The notes: generated by a model not told the origin, from the letters alone. Shown: positions 18,801 through 26,707, counted from the first letter of the stretch. The stretch: DNA of 64,000 bases from Candidatus Trichorickettsia mobilis (GCF_034366785.1 NZ_CP112932.1:1339771-1403770), one strand, 5' to 3'. Numbers and translations are program-made.

Positions 18801-19366
18801 TATGCGGAACAGAGATAATTAAATTTAATCAGTGGTCACAAGTTGCTGAGAATTTATACCAAGTCAGTAAGCTTATTAGAGGGTGTTTTGCCACCGAGAA
18901 CTATATTCACACTCATCTTGCCGGAGAAAATTTTGTTTTACTGAATAATTATGCATCATTGATTGCCGTATCAAAAACATTGGAACAGAAGACGCTTTCA
19001 TTTAAATTAGCTAGATTGGAGCTAACACAACAATTAGTTTTTAGCAATAAATCACAAAAATTATTACCTCCTTTTATTGATCATTGCCAATTAACTGTAA
19101 GAAATCTTGAAATTGGTTGGCGTCAGCGATCTTGCCATCAGGATGATTGGGTCTCAGCTGATATTAATGAGAAATGTGAATTTACTATTAATGTCACTAA
19201 TGAAAATCAATCTTATTACTTTACCACTCAGGAAAAAAAATTAATCATAAATTGTGATGAATTGGCTCTTAGTGGTGAGGTCAATATTAGTATAATCGCT
19301 CAAGATCATATTGGTCACCGCAAGTCCTCTGCTGCTATTAGGCGAATCTTAGATATTCGGGGATAG
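15803..19366 (+). CDS. GTA/phage tail tip protein with TIM-barrel-like domain (GTA gp15-type)
   Basis: This protein of 1187 residues is close in size to the roughly 1300-residue gp15 of the Rhodobacter gene transfer agent. A Gly-rich N-terminus (ILGGAIGSSFGGGILSTIGRFAG) precedes a tail-hub region. The TIM-barrel-like glycosidase domain spans roughly residues 340-690, with VTYAADWSEYHHTAGGWYNL, FIGIDAYFPVT and the strongly conserved IWFTEFGFPSIDKATNQP. A phage-tail domain follows at about 720-900. Predicted role: host-contact hub at the tail tip, with possible wall-sugar cleavage. It heads a plus-strand block with the DUF2793 protein, holin and endolysin, the usual order at the end of alphaproteobacterial GTA clusters. 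The reading frame is intact over its full length, suggesting it is still under selection. Confidence 0.9.
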   Translation: MFGKIFSILGGAIGSSFGGGILSTIGRFAGQMLGTYFEQSQHEVEEHYRFKNVKDSFALSRAMYGEVIPLVFGTAKVVGKIIWAEQIKEVRNNSTEKKYFKQFHQVKELYHTTECEYYLSFAVSICEGEIADVIRVWANDSLINLSDYKCRLYLGTEEQLPDSLIVASVGGQAPAFRDLSYIIFEELPLADFGSIVPNFSFEVIRKANIQAQPTVEDIVKSIVMIPGSGEFVYDTVIQHKRVNTAKKIINSHNYKNIANSVYSLNQLQIICENVEWVAPVACWFGDSTDAGDCIIRPAIEFNDQYVKYSEEWQVGRYSRLSAKEISKDEAGNPRYGGSVNDASIVRYLQELKRRNLKIMFYPMVFLDIPDKPWRGHLTGAPEAIVEFFNKAEGYNNFVLHYAELVKDYVNAFVIGSELIGLTKVQNIVRQYPAVIELIKLAERVKTIVGGNVLVTYAADWSEYHHTAGGWYNLDPLWASPYIDFIGIDAYFPVTRTTNSNISFEDMVVGWQTGEGFNYYTDNEIRYDLAPEYAWKNLRYWWENRHQNPDGMFTEWQPKMKQIWFTEFGFPSIDKATNQPNVFFDPNCVDGGVPRYSSGEIDFSIQRKAIKAFIEYWQAQEYIGQMFLWTWDARPYPAWPHMNIWRDGYLWEKGHWVNNKFGATSIAAIILELSDAGGLNLDKIDVATLDDIVEGVVFNRPMTIIDAINILRVGYFFDITASTQDKIRFIKRGQNNLCPMVNQMLVKLSDNSYVEQQQVAKNDIISKLELYFIDRIKEYNHGYCHVNSEHLSNKRNAVVKLPIALSIFEAERLGQLILKNAQVEDKIIKFILPMTNGLIFEPADFITFSHLNQQYQIRIVTVSINRFSLTITGIVDDLASYYLPVTTRSLDLAYQEPIDHKFLVVDLPVGIEFQLSEAYVAVYLYSNTKQSLYVSLALADSRQLDYINIANNLMPRGGIGELASVQTTASANIFLIDELSSFTIFYRAFEKDVVAGWNLALCGTEIIKFNQWSQVAENLYQVSKLIRGCFATENYIHTHLAGENFVLLNNYASLIAVSKTLEQKTLSFKLARLELTQQLVFSNKSQKLLPPFIDHCQLTVRNLEIGWRQRSCHQDDWVSADINEKCEFTINVTNENQSYYFTTQEKKLIINCDELALSGEVNISIIAQDHIGHRKSSAAIRRILDIRG

Positions 19367-19389
19367 AAGAGAATTTGATAAATATTATG

Positions 19390-19460
19390 ATATGGATTCC
19401 TGCCTTCGCAGGAATGACATTGATCGCAGGAATGACATTGATCGAAGAAATGACGTCTGG
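19390..19460. repeat. Short repeats with CAGGAATGAC units
   Basis: A hairpin (GGATTCCTGCCTTCGCAGGAATGAC) is followed by two partial tandem units of the form ATTGATCGCAGGAATGAC. The unit resembles the GGAATGACATCG ends of the nested repeat at 26005-26302. It lies directly before the GIY-YIG start codon and probably includes its leader. Confidence 0.5.
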
Positions 19461-19463
19461 TGT

Positions 19464-19751
19464 ATGAAAACATATTGGGTTTACATTTTGTGTTCTAAAC
19501 GTAACGGTACTTTGTATGTCGGTGTTACCAGTGATATAGCGCGTCGTATCTATGAACATAAACAAAAATTGCTAGAAGGTTTTACGCATAAATACTCTGT
19601 AGATAAGCTAGTATATGTTGAGCTGTTTCAAAATGTTAATGCGGCCATTCATCGCGAGAAATGTATTAAGCGTTGGAAGCGCGTTTGGAAGTTGAAATTA
19701 ATAAATAACCAGAATCCTGAATGGAAAGATTTGTATGAAACGATATTATAA
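19464..19751 (+). CDS. GIY-YIG nuclease superfamily protein (YhbQ/UPF0213-like)
   Basis: The protein has 95 residues and begins MKTYWVYILCSKRNGTLYVG, so Y-V-Y is the first half of the GIY-YIG signature and LYVG the second. Arg in ARRIYEHK and the later Glu in HREKCIKRWKRVWKL complete the small catalytic domain. I chose the ATG at 19464. The longer frame from 19392 encodes repeat-derived residues only. These stand-alone domains are common in alphaproteobacteria and their function is unsettled (DNA repair or mobile DNA). A second, damaged relative lies at 35941-36225. The gene interrupts the GTA-type block and is bordered on both sides by short repeats, which suggests it arrived later. Confidence 0.85.
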   Translation: MKTYWVYILCSKRNGTLYVGVTSDIARRIYEHKQKLLEGFTHKYSVDKLVYVELFQNVNAAIHREKCIKRWKRVWKLKLINNQNPEWKDLYETIL

Positions 19752-19775
19752 AATATGGATACTGTTCCGATGTCT

Positions 19776-19840
19776 TACACAACGGATGTCTCATTCCTAC
19801 ACAACCGATGTCATCGCTACACAACCGATGTCATCTCTGC
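19776..19840. repeat. Decayed short tandem array, TACACAACCGATGTCAT unit
   Basis: Three copies of a unit like TACACAACCGATGTCATC occur at about 19776, 19799 and 19819, spaced 20-23 bp. The first differs by a G and a C. It is part of the gap between the GIY-YIG gene and the DUF2793 gene. The gap has no convincing gene of its own. Confidence 0.5.
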
Positions 19841-19928
19841 GTAGGCACAGGGTCTTTCTATTAGCTGGGGAACAAAATCCAGTAAATCTAAAATCAATTT
19901 CTCACATATTAAAATAACAAAGGTATCA

Positions 19929-20597
19929 ATGAAAACACATCATTATAATATTGATCTAATGACACCAATGCAAACTGATAAGGAAATATTATTTAATGAG
20001 GCGCTATTAAAAATCGATAGTTTTTGTAACAGTACTGTTCGTAATTTTATACAGCAACTTCCTGAAGCTATGATAGTCGGCGATAAATATATATTAGCCT
20101 TTGGTGAAAATGAAGGAGACATATGTTATTGTGCTGATTTGGCAAAGGGTTGGCAATTATTAAAAGCTAAAGCTGGAATGATCGTTTTTGTTTGTGAAGA
20201 AAATAGTTTTTTTATTTTTGGCTATGATCACAGATGGTCTAAGGTAACTACTGCAGCACAAGCAGCGCGTGAGCATGAAGTTATTGCTGATAATAATTTT
20301 ATAGGAATAGCTGATCAATTTACACTACCAGCTGCAACAAAATATATATCTTTATATTTAAATGGCAATTGTACGATCCTTTTGGATCAGGTGCAAATTC
20401 ATAAATTTACTATAATATTGAAACAGAATTATACAACTTCCTATCGCATTACCTGGTCGCAAAATATTCTGTGGCCACAACATCATCCGCATCAGATTAC
20501 GGTACAAACTAATGCAATGGATATTATTTCTTTTTATCGCATTGTAGAGACACAGAGCTTCGCTGCTGTAGTGGTGGGTCAAGGTTATAGTTGGTAA
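19929..20597 (+). CDS. DUF2793-type GTA/phage protein
   Basis: The protein has 222 residues. The N-terminal 100 residues (LMTPMQTDKEILFNEALLKI, then DKYILAFGENEGDICYCADL, KGWQLLKAKAGMIVFVCEEN) follow the DUF2793 pattern seen next to GTA tail genes in alphaproteobacteria: a conserved ALxxID, a DxYxL, and GW..L.P..G. The C-terminal 110 residues look beta-rich and may be a tail-fibre-like or carbohydrate-binding domain; I cannot name it. It lies downstream of the TIM-barrel tail gene and 11 bp before the holin start. The RBS AAGG lies upstream of the ATG. The role is likely structural or adhesive at the particle tip, which is inference from position. Confidence 0.7.
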   Translation: MKTHHYNIDLMTPMQTDKEILFNEALLKIDSFCNSTVRNFIQQLPEAMIVGDKYILAFGENEGDICYCADLAKGWQLLKAKAGMIVFVCEENSFFIFGYDHRWSKVTTAAQAAREHEVIADNNFIGIADQFTLPAATKYISLYLNGNCTILLDQVQIHKFTIILKQNYTTSYRITWSQNILWPQHHPHQITVQTNAMDIISFYRIVETQSFAAVVVGQGYSW

Positions 20598-20608
20598 GGG
20601 GGATTTTT

Positions 20609-21058
20609 ATGATTACATTACTTGCTTCAATGGTTGGGTTTATTGGCTCAATAGTACCGGAAATATTAAAGTTTTTTAAAGATCATAATGATAAGAAACA
20701 TGAATTGCAGATTATGGATCGCCAAATTGCACAGAACAAACACGGTCAGTCACAAATATTAGAAGAAATTCAGATATCTAAAGATATATTAGAACAAGCT
20801 TCATTATACTCAACTTATAAATCTGGCATTTGTTGGGTTGATGCCTTAAATGCTACAGTCAGACCAGTGCTTGCTTACAGTTTCTTTCTCATGTACGCTA
20901 GTGTGAAATTTATTCAATATTAAGCTATTCTATCAATAGCACCGTTGATAGAATATATTAATATTATTTGGACGTTAGAAGATCAGGCAATTTTCGCCGG
21001 CATTATAAGTTTTTATTTTGGCCAGAGAACCTTTAGTAAATTATGGAGAAACAAATAA
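20609..21058 (+). pseudogene. GTA-type 3-TM holin broken by one in-frame TAA
   Basis: From the ATG at 20609 (RBS AAGGGGG 8 bp upstream) the frame gives 104 residues: a hydrophobic start (MITLLASMVGFIGSIVPEIL), a charged coiled segment (KFFKDHNDKKHELQ) and a helix with RPVLAYSFFLMYASVKFIQY. A TAA at 20921-20923 stops it there. The same frame then continues without another stop to 21058, reading AILSIAPLIEYINIIWTLED and then FAGIISFYFGQRTFSKLWRNK, which is exactly the third membrane segment and end expected for the 3-TM GTA holin family (the pattern W, D, G..FWFG.R). The intact product would be 149 residues. The final TAA overlaps the endolysin ATG (TAATG). One substitution therefore separates it from a full gene. 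It could be a recent pseudogene, a sequencing error, or a site of readthrough. Confidence 0.8.
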
Positions 21059-21507
21059 TGCATAGATTTACTAGTAGTGCTGGCATTGCGTTGATTAAGC
21101 AATTTGAGGGTTTTAGTAAAGTGCCGTATATTTGCGCAGGAGGATACTATACTATAGGATATGGTCATAAATTGGCGCCAAATGAACAATATGATTCTTT
21201 GTCTGAGGAAACTGCAGAACAAATTTTAGTCAGTGATTTATTTAGTGCAGAAAGAGCAGTAGTACGCTATATTGATGTTGAATTATTAGATTATCAGTTT
21301 GATGCATTAGTATCTTTTACCTTTAATTGCGGTAGTGGAGCATTGCAACGTTCAACTTTAAGACAAAAGATTAATTATCAACTTTATGATGAAGCTGGTG
21401 CAGAGTTTTTGAAATGGATATATGTAGGATCCAGAAGAATTACTGGTTTGGTGTATAGGCGTATTGCTGAAAAGCGTCTTTTTACCGGTATACTAGGTGA
21501 AAATTGA
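21058..21507 (+). CDS. Phage-type lysozyme (GH24 endolysin)
   Basis: This 149-residue muramidase hydrolyses the peptidoglycan MurNAc-GlcNAc bond. The catalytic pattern Glu17, Cys26 and Thr32 (EGFSKVPYICAGGYYTIGYGH) has the 9- and 15-residue spacing of the T4 lysozyme Glu-Asp-Thr set, with Cys in the Asp position, as in many lambdoid and GTA endolysins. DALVSFTFNCGSGALQRSTL and the C-terminal RRIAEKRLFTG are also conserved in the family. I chose the ATG at 21058, which overlaps the holin stop in TAATG; an ATG at 21043 would add five residues. There is no signal peptide, so release to the periplasm would need the holin, which is broken here. Confidence 0.92.
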   Translation: MHRFTSSAGIALIKQFEGFSKVPYICAGGYYTIGYGHKLAPNEQYDSLSEETAEQILVSDLFSAERAVVRYIDVELLDYQFDALVSFTFNCGSGALQRSTLRQKINYQLYDEAGAEFLKWIYVGSRRITGLVYRRIAEKRLFTGILGEN

Positions 21508-21566
21508 GAATTGTGTTGTCGTATTCAAAGATCTGCGTTCCTCACGTAGTACGGAGTATAAATAAT

Positions 21567-21920
21567 ATGGGAATTCCTGATCGTATCCAGTTAACTGGAA
21601 ACGTATATATAAAATATATCGATGAGATTATTAAACCTAAAATAGGAGATATAATGCTCTTATTAAATGATGATGCTATTAGCGGTGTTGTCGGTGATTA
21701 TGAAAATATGAGTGTAAGTGGTTATATCAAAGCAAAAGTATATGATGGCCGAGTATGGCAAAATGTAAATATAGCTGAATTTTGTACTGCTAGAGAACAT
21801 AAATTTGCTAAAAAGCAACGTGCTATTGAATCAGCAGAATTATGCCGAGAAATTATTGCTAAACATCGCAATACACTTCTAGAAAAAACATATCGTGGGC
21901 ATTTTACCATCACGTGGTGA
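21567..21920 (+). CDS. Uncharacterised 117-residue protein after the endolysin
   Basis: I do not recognise this protein. I chose the ATG at 21567 because GGAG lies 10 bp upstream at 21553-21556. The longer frame from 21504 would use TTG and encode a repeat-like stretch. The N-terminal 75 residues look beta-rich and barrel-like (IQLTGNVYIKYI, IGDIMLLLNDDAISGVVGDYE, GYIKAKVYDG), and the rest is helical and basic (FAKKQRAIESAELCREIIAKHRNTLLEK). There are no cysteine pairs or membrane segments. It follows the GTA-type lysis genes on the same strand and converges with the retropepsin gene, 5 bp apart. A particle-related role is possible by position only. Confidence 0.55.
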   Translation: MGIPDRIQLTGNVYIKYIDEIIKPKIGDIMLLLNDDAISGVVGDYENMSVSGYIKAKVYDGRVWQNVNIAEFCTAREHKFAKKQRAIESAELCREIIAKHRNTLLEKTYRGHFTITW

Positions 21921-21925
21921 GCAAG

Positions 21926-22624
21926 TTAATAACTTAAGGTCAGTAAATCTTTATCAATTTTAATAGTTTTAAAGCGTGAGATTATAGACATTCCAAGTAG
22001 TGAAATATCTAGATCACCCTTCCCAACACTAGCTTCAACATTTTCAAATAATTTGGGACCAACTTGTAGAGTTCGTAATCTTACTGGAGCAGCTGCACTA
22101 GTACCATTAGCAGTAGCATAAGTTTTAGTATAGCGTAACTTAGATAAGTCAAACCTTAAGGCTTGAGCATCTTTTTTAGTTAAAGCAATATCACTTGCAC
22201 CGGTATCAACCATAAACTTAATTTCAGTTCCATTAATTATGGTGGTAGTATAAAATTGACCATCACTGCTGCGAGCTATAATAATTTCTCCATTACTATT
22301 CCAGCTATATGATGGTATTATTACAGCCAACACTCGATCTTTTGCTTCGCCTAGTTCAAATCTGAAAGCATAACCAACAATTCCTAAAAGAAAAATTATA
22401 TACCAACTTATCAGCATTTTGGCAAAAGTTGCGATTCCATGAGTATTTAGATAACGATAAAAACCACTAAGTACTATAACTATACTAATAACTACCGGAA
22501 CAATTTGACCTTCAGTCAAGGAAAGAGCTGGAAGGCGGTCAGGCATTATTTTAAATAAAAATAATATTAACAATGCGCCTAAAGCTAATATAACGAAAAG
22601 TTTAATTATTTGTTTTTCAATCAT
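21926..22624 (-). CDS. Membrane-anchored retropepsin-like aspartic protease (APRc-like)
   Basis: This 232-residue protein has three predicted N-terminal helices (residues about 8-25, 42-56, 70-86) followed by a soluble domain of about 125 residues with one active-site motif, VDTGAS at Asp140. One motif in a domain of this size means a retroviral-type homodimeric protease. Length, three helices and the position of the aspartate match the rickettsial enzyme APRc of R. conorii, which in vitro work has linked to maturation of Sca-type autotransporters such as OmpB. A surface antigen of that type lies at 1-3332. The hydrophobic loop motif [15 protein letters not shown] near the C-terminus is typical of the family. 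It overlaps fadB by 4 bp, so the two are probably co-translated. Confidence 0.9.
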   Translation of the reverse strand: MIEKQIIKLFVILALGALLILFLFKIMPDRLPALSLTEGQIVPVVISIVIVLSGFYRYLNTHGIATFAKMLISWYIIFLLGIVGYAFRFELGEAKDRVLAVIIPSYSWNSNGEIIIARSSDGQFYTTTIINGTEIKFMVDTGASDIALTKKDAQALRFDLSKLRYTKTYATANGTSAAAPVRLRTLQVGPKLFENVEASVGKGDLDISLLGMSIISRFKTIKIDKDLLTLSY

Positions 22625-24753
22625 GGGATGCGTATATTTACACTTGCAAATTTAAGAAAAATATTACGTTCGAGTAAGAACAAACTATTCTCGTCAGCGA
22701 CTTTTAAATCTACTATATGCTGTAGTTCTGATAATACTTGTTTCTGAAAACTATTATATGAAGATATGTCTAATTCTTCACTTAAGTTTATTTGAGGAAT
22801 AATTATAGATTCTATGTTTGCGGTTTTTGGCGGCAGTTTAACTGTAAGAGCATGATCCAATAGCATATGTTTATTCATAATTATTTGATAATTACTGATG
22901 CAATAATCCTCCATAAAATGCTCAGCTGAGGTAGATTTATTATAAGTCAGAATATTTTTAATGTTGTTGATAAGTTTATTTTTATTACCAAGGCTTCGCA
23001 AGAACATTTCTTTGATTCCTCCCCAGCCAGGGACAAGACCGACACTAACTTCCACCAGGCCGGCATTTAGTTCAGTATGAGCAATTATCATATCAGAATG
23101 TAGTAATAATTCACAGCCACCACCAAGCGCAGCACCTTGTGCACAACTTATAATGTTAATGGTTGAATGTTTAAGTCTAGTCATTGTTTGTTGACCAAGT
23201 AATAAAAACTCACTTAAAGCATTCTGATTATTGTTTTTAACACAATCAGTAATGAATTTTAAATCAGCCCCAGCTGAGAAATGAGCGGTAGGTGAAAAAA
23301 GATAAAGATTCTGTTGGTTCTTTTCAGCGTAATCAATCGCCGCTAATAGTAAATTAAAAACATTATTATTTAAGCAATTCATTTTAGTATTAATTGAAAA
23401 AACCAAATTATGCTTATATTCTATCAGCTGCGCTGATTCATTCACCATGATAGTGTTTGTATTATGAAATATAGAAGTGTGAGCAGAAATTTTATGCTTA
23501 TAGTCAGCTGCTAATTGATTTATTTGAGTCTCTGAGATCGCAAGATTCATTGATTTTGCTTGTCTAAGCAACCAATCTACACCATTATTTATTTGCGTAA
23601 ATAATAACTCGAACGGACCATACTTCCAACTATAACCTAAACGCATTGCTAGATCAATGTCATGGATACTATTAGCTACTGTCGGTACTAAGTTAATAAT
23701 ATATGTATAAAATTCTGCCAATACTTGATTAAAAAATGTACCATAAACATCATTACTGCCAAGCAGTTCATCAATCTTTGAAAATTCGATATTAGCTTCT
23801 GCTATTTGTGCATAGGATAAATCGCTAAAATTTATAACTTCTTTAATCTTTTTATCATTTACAACTGCAAGACGATAAAATCCACCACCTGTTTTACGTC
23901 CGATTAATCCGGCTGCTGCCATTTTATCAATAATTATCGTCGGCAAATAAATATTTTGATATTGATCATTCTCAGGTAGATTAGCTAGTAAAGATGTTGA
24001 TATCAGCTTCATTACATCATGACCGATTAAATCATATAAGCCAAAAATGCCGGTACTTGGTAGTTTGAATAAACTAGAAAATAGTTTATCGATAATAATT
24101 GGATTTAAATTATTGATGATTGCTTTACGCACCACTAATTCTAATAAGAAACAGCCAACCCGGTTAGCGATAAAACCAGGTGTATCATTACATTTGATAA
24201 TCGTTTTACCCAGAAAATTATGGATAAAGTTAGTAGTTCTGTTAATATGATCAATGTTGGTTTCAGAATCTGTAACTAATTCCAGCAATTCCATATATCG
24301 TGGCGGGTTAAAGAAATGAAGGATTAGGAACCGTGTTCTGATATTGTGCGGTAACTTGGTTTTTAACTGTGATAGCAATAAAGTAGAAGTGTTTGAAGCT
24401 AAGACTGCATTTGTATTGAGATAAGGAATAATTTTATGATATAGTTCCTGCTTACTGGCTATATTTTCAATAATTGCTTCAATTACTAAATCACACTCCT
24501 TGATTAAATCCAAATTATCTTCCAGATTGCCGATGGTAATAAATTGAGCTTTGTTAGAGTGAGTTAGAGCAGGGGGTTTTTGATTTTTGATACGTGTTAA
24601 TGCTTGCTCTAATATGGCGTTACGATTTACTGGATCTGGTGCAGCCATATCTAGTAAAACTACCTGCCGTCCTGAATTGGCTATTAGAGCTGCGATACCT
24701 GAACCCATTGCGCCGGCGCCGATTACGCATATTTTGGTTATTTCGTTTTTCAT
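22621..24753 (-). CDS. fadB: FadB-like 3-hydroxyacyl-CoA dehydrogenase / enoyl-CoA hydratase fusion
   Basis: This 710-residue two-enzyme protein of fatty-acid beta-oxidation has the domain order of rickettsial FadB. An N-terminal Rossmann domain has [17 protein letters not shown] (12-28), a [13 protein letters not shown] segment and a first 3HCDH C-terminal domain with KTGGGFY (near 290). A second helical 3HCDH piece comes next, with [25 protein letters not shown] crotonase-type hydratase domain follows from about 440, with [10 protein letters not shown] and [13 protein letters not shown] for the oxyanion hole and one glutamate, and [16 protein letters not shown] for the second. In E. coli FadB the order is reversed, hydratase first. 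All motifs look intact. It is transcribed with the retropepsin gene. Confidence 0.9.
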   Translation of the reverse strand: MKNEITKICVIGAGAMGSGIAALIANSGRQVVLLDMAAPDPVNRNAILEQALTRIKNQKPPALTHSNKAQFITIGNLEDNLDLIKECDLVIEAIIENIASKQELYHKIIPYLNTNAVLASNTSTLLLSQLKTKLPHNIRTRFLILHFFNPPRYMELLELVTDSETNIDHINRTTNFIHNFLGKTIIKCNDTPGFIANRVGCFLLELVVRKAIINNLNPIIIDKLFSSLFKLPSTGIFGLYDLIGHDVMKLISTSLLANLPENDQYQNIYLPTIIIDKMAAAGLIGRKTGGGFYRLAVVNDKKIKEVINFSDLSYAQIAEANIEFSKIDELLGSNDVYGTFFNQVLAEFYTYIINLVPTVANSIHDIDLAMRLGYSWKYGPFELLFTQINNGVDWLLRQAKSMNLAISETQINQLAADYKHKISAHTSIFHNTNTIMVNESAQLIEYKHNLVFSINTKMNCLNNNVFNLLLAAIDYAEKNQQNLYLFSPTAHFSAGADLKFITDCVKNNNQNALSEFLLLGQQTMTRLKHSTINIISCAQGAALGGGCELLLHSDMIIAHTELNAGLVEVSVGLVPGWGGIKEMFLRSLGNKNKLINNIKNILTYNKSTSAEHFMEDYCISNYQIIMNKHMLLDHALTVKLPPKTANIESIIIPQINLSEELDISSYNSFQKQVLSELQHIVDLKVADENSLFLLERNIFLKFASVNIRIP

Positions 24754-24786
24754 GATATTATTTTATAATGTTTTAATTTACATTTA

Positions 24787-24852
24787 GTCATCCTGAATGA
24801 TCTGCCGTCATCCTGAACTTAACCGTCATCCTGAACTTGTTTCAGGATGACT
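24787..24852. repeat. GTCATCCTGAAC repeats
   Basis: Three successive copies of GTCATCCTGAA(C) occur, the last forming a hairpin with TTCAGGATGAC. It is the same family as 35788-35920 and 58092-58185, and it lies in the divergent gap between fadB and rluD. I see no gene in that gap. Confidence 0.65.
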
Positions 24853-24987
24853 GTTAAGTAATGACAGTCAGCATTCAGGGTAAACTAGTTATGAATTGAC
24901 ATAAACAATAATTCTTCTGCTAATAGCAATTTTTAAAACAATGCTAGCACATACTTAAAGAATGTAAAAGTTTTAAGGTCTAATTAA

Positions 24988-25968
24988 ATGCATAATTATA
25001 GTCTTATATTGCCACAATATTTAAATAATACCAGATTAGATAAAGCTTTGCATTTACTGATGGTCGATATCTCAAGGAATCAGATTCAAAAAGCAATTAG
25101 AGATAATCGAGTAACAGTAAATAACCAACCGGTTGTTGATATGTCTTGGAAAATTAAAGAGCATGATGTAATCACAATTAATCTCCGGGAAACTATTGAC
25201 AAATCGCCCCAACCAACTGCTATAGAGCTGGATCTAATATATGAAGATGAAGATCTAATGGTAATTAATAAACCAAGCGGATTGACAGTACACCCAGGTG
25301 CAGGCAATCATCAAGATACTTTAGTAAATGCTTTATTGCACTATACTACTTCATTATCGAATGTTGGTGAACCTACCAGGCCAGGTATAGTTCATCGTCT
25401 GGATAAGGATACCTCCGGATTAATGGTAGTGGCCAAAAACAATTTTACTCATAATCAGTTGGCAGCTCAAATTGTTGAGCGTTCATTAGTGCGTAAATAC
25501 AAAGCACTAGTATGGGGCAGATTAAATCCAACAACAGGGGTAATTCATGGCAATATTGCTAGAAGTAGAATGGATAGAATCAAAATGACAATTGTGAAAG
25601 CTGGTGGTAAACATGCTACTACTTACTATCATACCGAAAATATATTACTTGATGGTCTGATAAGTATGGTAGAATGTAAATTAGATACTGGTAGAACTCA
25701 TCAAATCAGAGTGCATCTTAGCCATATTGGACATTCATTGGTTGGCGATCAGCTATATGGTCATAATCAACGCAAAATTGCCGGTTGTCCCCAAGCATTA
25801 CATGATGAGTTATTGAATTTCAAGCGCCAAGCTTTGCATTCATGGTATATTGAATTTATCCATCCGCGTACTGATCAGTGTCTATCTTTTCAAATTGCTC
25901 TTGCAGCTGATATACAACAGCTTATTAATCATCTTAATGTATCTATTCAGGTGTCTGGCAAACCGTAG
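24988..25968 (+). CDS. rluD: RluD-type 23S rRNA pseudouridine synthase
   Basis: This 326-residue cytosolic enzyme isomerises uridines in 23S rRNA (E. coli RluD: 1911, 1915, 1917). An N-terminal S4 RNA-binding domain (RLDKALHLLMVDISRNQIQK, RVTVNNQPV) is joined to the catalytic domain with LMVINKPSGLTVHPGAGN, the active-site segment HRLDKDTSGLMVVAK (Asp in HRLDKDT), and TGRTHQIRVHLSHIGH. HPGAGN favours RluD over RluC. Its length is normal for RluD. It is a single gene, divergent from fadB. Confidence 0.92.
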   Translation: MHNYSLILPQYLNNTRLDKALHLLMVDISRNQIQKAIRDNRVTVNNQPVVDMSWKIKEHDVITINLRETIDKSPQPTAIELDLIYEDEDLMVINKPSGLTVHPGAGNHQDTLVNALLHYTTSLSNVGEPTRPGIVHRLDKDTSGLMVVAKNNFTHNQLAAQIVERSLVRKYKALVWGRLNPTTGVIHGNIARSRMDRIKMTIVKAGGKHATTYYHTENILLDGLISMVECKLDTGRTHQIRVHLSHIGHSLVGDQLYGHNQRKIAGCPQALHDELLNFKRQALHSWYIEFIHPRTDQCLSFQIALAADIQQLINHLNVSIQVSGKP

Positions 25969-26004
25969 ATGTATGGATATATATACTAGTCTTATTAACG
26001 CACT

Positions 26005-26302
26005 CGATGTCATTCCCAGCAACGGCGGGAATCTAGGAATAAAAGCCTCAAATGCTTAGAGACTGTCAGATCAGTAGATATAAGAGGTAATTTTGCTCAC
26101 TCAAAACTGAGAGTGTTCAATGAACTGTGTCAATAGTTCATTGAACACTCGCTCAAAACGCAGGCGAAGTTCCGAAACAAACCAAAAGACTGCTTGCGGT
26201 ACTCGACTTCGTTTTTCCTAAAACTTCCTCTCTTATATCTACTGATCTGACAGGCTCTTTGATGTGTACGCTGGATTCCCGCCGTTGCTGGGAATGACAT
26301 CG
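26005..26302. repeat. Three-level nest of inverted repeats
   Basis: Outer arms of 28 bp (CGATGTCATTCCCAGCAACG.. at 26005-26032 and its exact complement at 26275-26302) enclose an inverted-repeat element at 26057-26258. That element starts AGAGACTGTCAGATCAGTAG and ends CTACTGATCTGACAGGCTCT, and is the same family as 46335-46483 and 50921-51067. It is itself interrupted at 26108-26151 by a 44-bp palindrome. The layout indicates successive insertions, the outer arms being oldest. Confidence 0.8.
26108..26151. mobile_element. 44-bp palindromic insertion flanked by an 8-bp direct repeat
   Basis: GAGTGTTCAATGAACT and its exact complement AGTTCATTGAACACTC flank the loop GTGTCAAT. The 44-bp insert is bordered by CTCAAAAC on both sides (26100-26107 and 26152-26159). 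Uninterrupted copies of the host element at 12074 and 46335 have CTCAAAAC once, followed by GCAG. This is the signature of an insertion with target duplication. Fragments of this family occur at 12047, 26424, 50871, 54758 and 55741. Confidence 0.75.
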
Positions 26303-26423
26303 TGGAAGCAGTTTGTTGTCAAACTCACCATCTATATACCTGATACAGTAAAGGTTTGCCGAGGACGTAAATAGTAACATCTTAATTAACTCGAGTTCGC
26401 GTTAATTCGTACAGTTTTTCTAA

Positions 26424-26513
26424 GAGTGTTAAACTGTGTCAAATAGTCATTGCGAGGGCTTAGCCCTTGCAATGACGTGCTTTATTGTTAATTAACACAG
26501 TTCATTTAACACT
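26424..26513. repeat. GTCATTGCGAG hairpin inside a GAGTGTT hairpin
   Basis: The inner palindrome GTCATTGCGAGGGC, TTA, GCCCTTGCAATGAC (26446-26475) is bordered by AGTGTTAAACTGTGT on the left and ACACAGTTCATTTAACACT on the right, which are the arms of the 44-bp palindrome family. The inner family also occurs at 42333-42421 and 55787-55870. Confidence 0.65.
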
Positions 26514-26638
26514 ATCATTTTTCTTGTCATTACTTGTCTATATTTTAATTCTAGCTGTCTGTGTTATTTATCCCTGATCATTGAGTTAAAGTAATTTTAA
26601 TAATAATTAGACTTAATGAATATTAATTAATTTTTTAG

Positions 26639-26644
26639 TATAAT
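26639..26644 (+). promoter_or_regulatory. Candidate -10 box TATAAT for the 792-residue orphan
   Basis: A consensus TATAAT lies 64 bp before the ATG at 26708. The -35 region 17 bp upstream is weak in this AT-rich stretch, so this is only a candidate. AAAGAGA before the ATG could serve as ribosome binding site. Confidence 0.35.
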
Positions 26645-26707
26645 ATTATTGAAACAAAAGAATTTATATAGTGTTATATAAAATATAAATTAATAAAGAG
26701 AATTATT

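Noticed and set aside
19776-19840. Possible CRISPR array
   Set aside because: Only three units of about 17-20 bp with almost no spacers, and no cas genes nearby.
19735-19917. 60-residue frame after the GIY-YIG gene
   Set aside because: It is made mostly of the TACACAACCGATGTCAT tandem units and has no RBS or family resemblance.
20921-20923. Programmed recoding of the holin stop
   Set aside because: TAA is not a selenocysteine or pyrrolysine codon, and no slippery site or stem directly after it is evident; simple mutation is preferred.
24047-24250. Plus-strand frames inside fadB (also 24587-24787)
   Set aside because: They lie opposite conserved FadB motifs and have no independent support.
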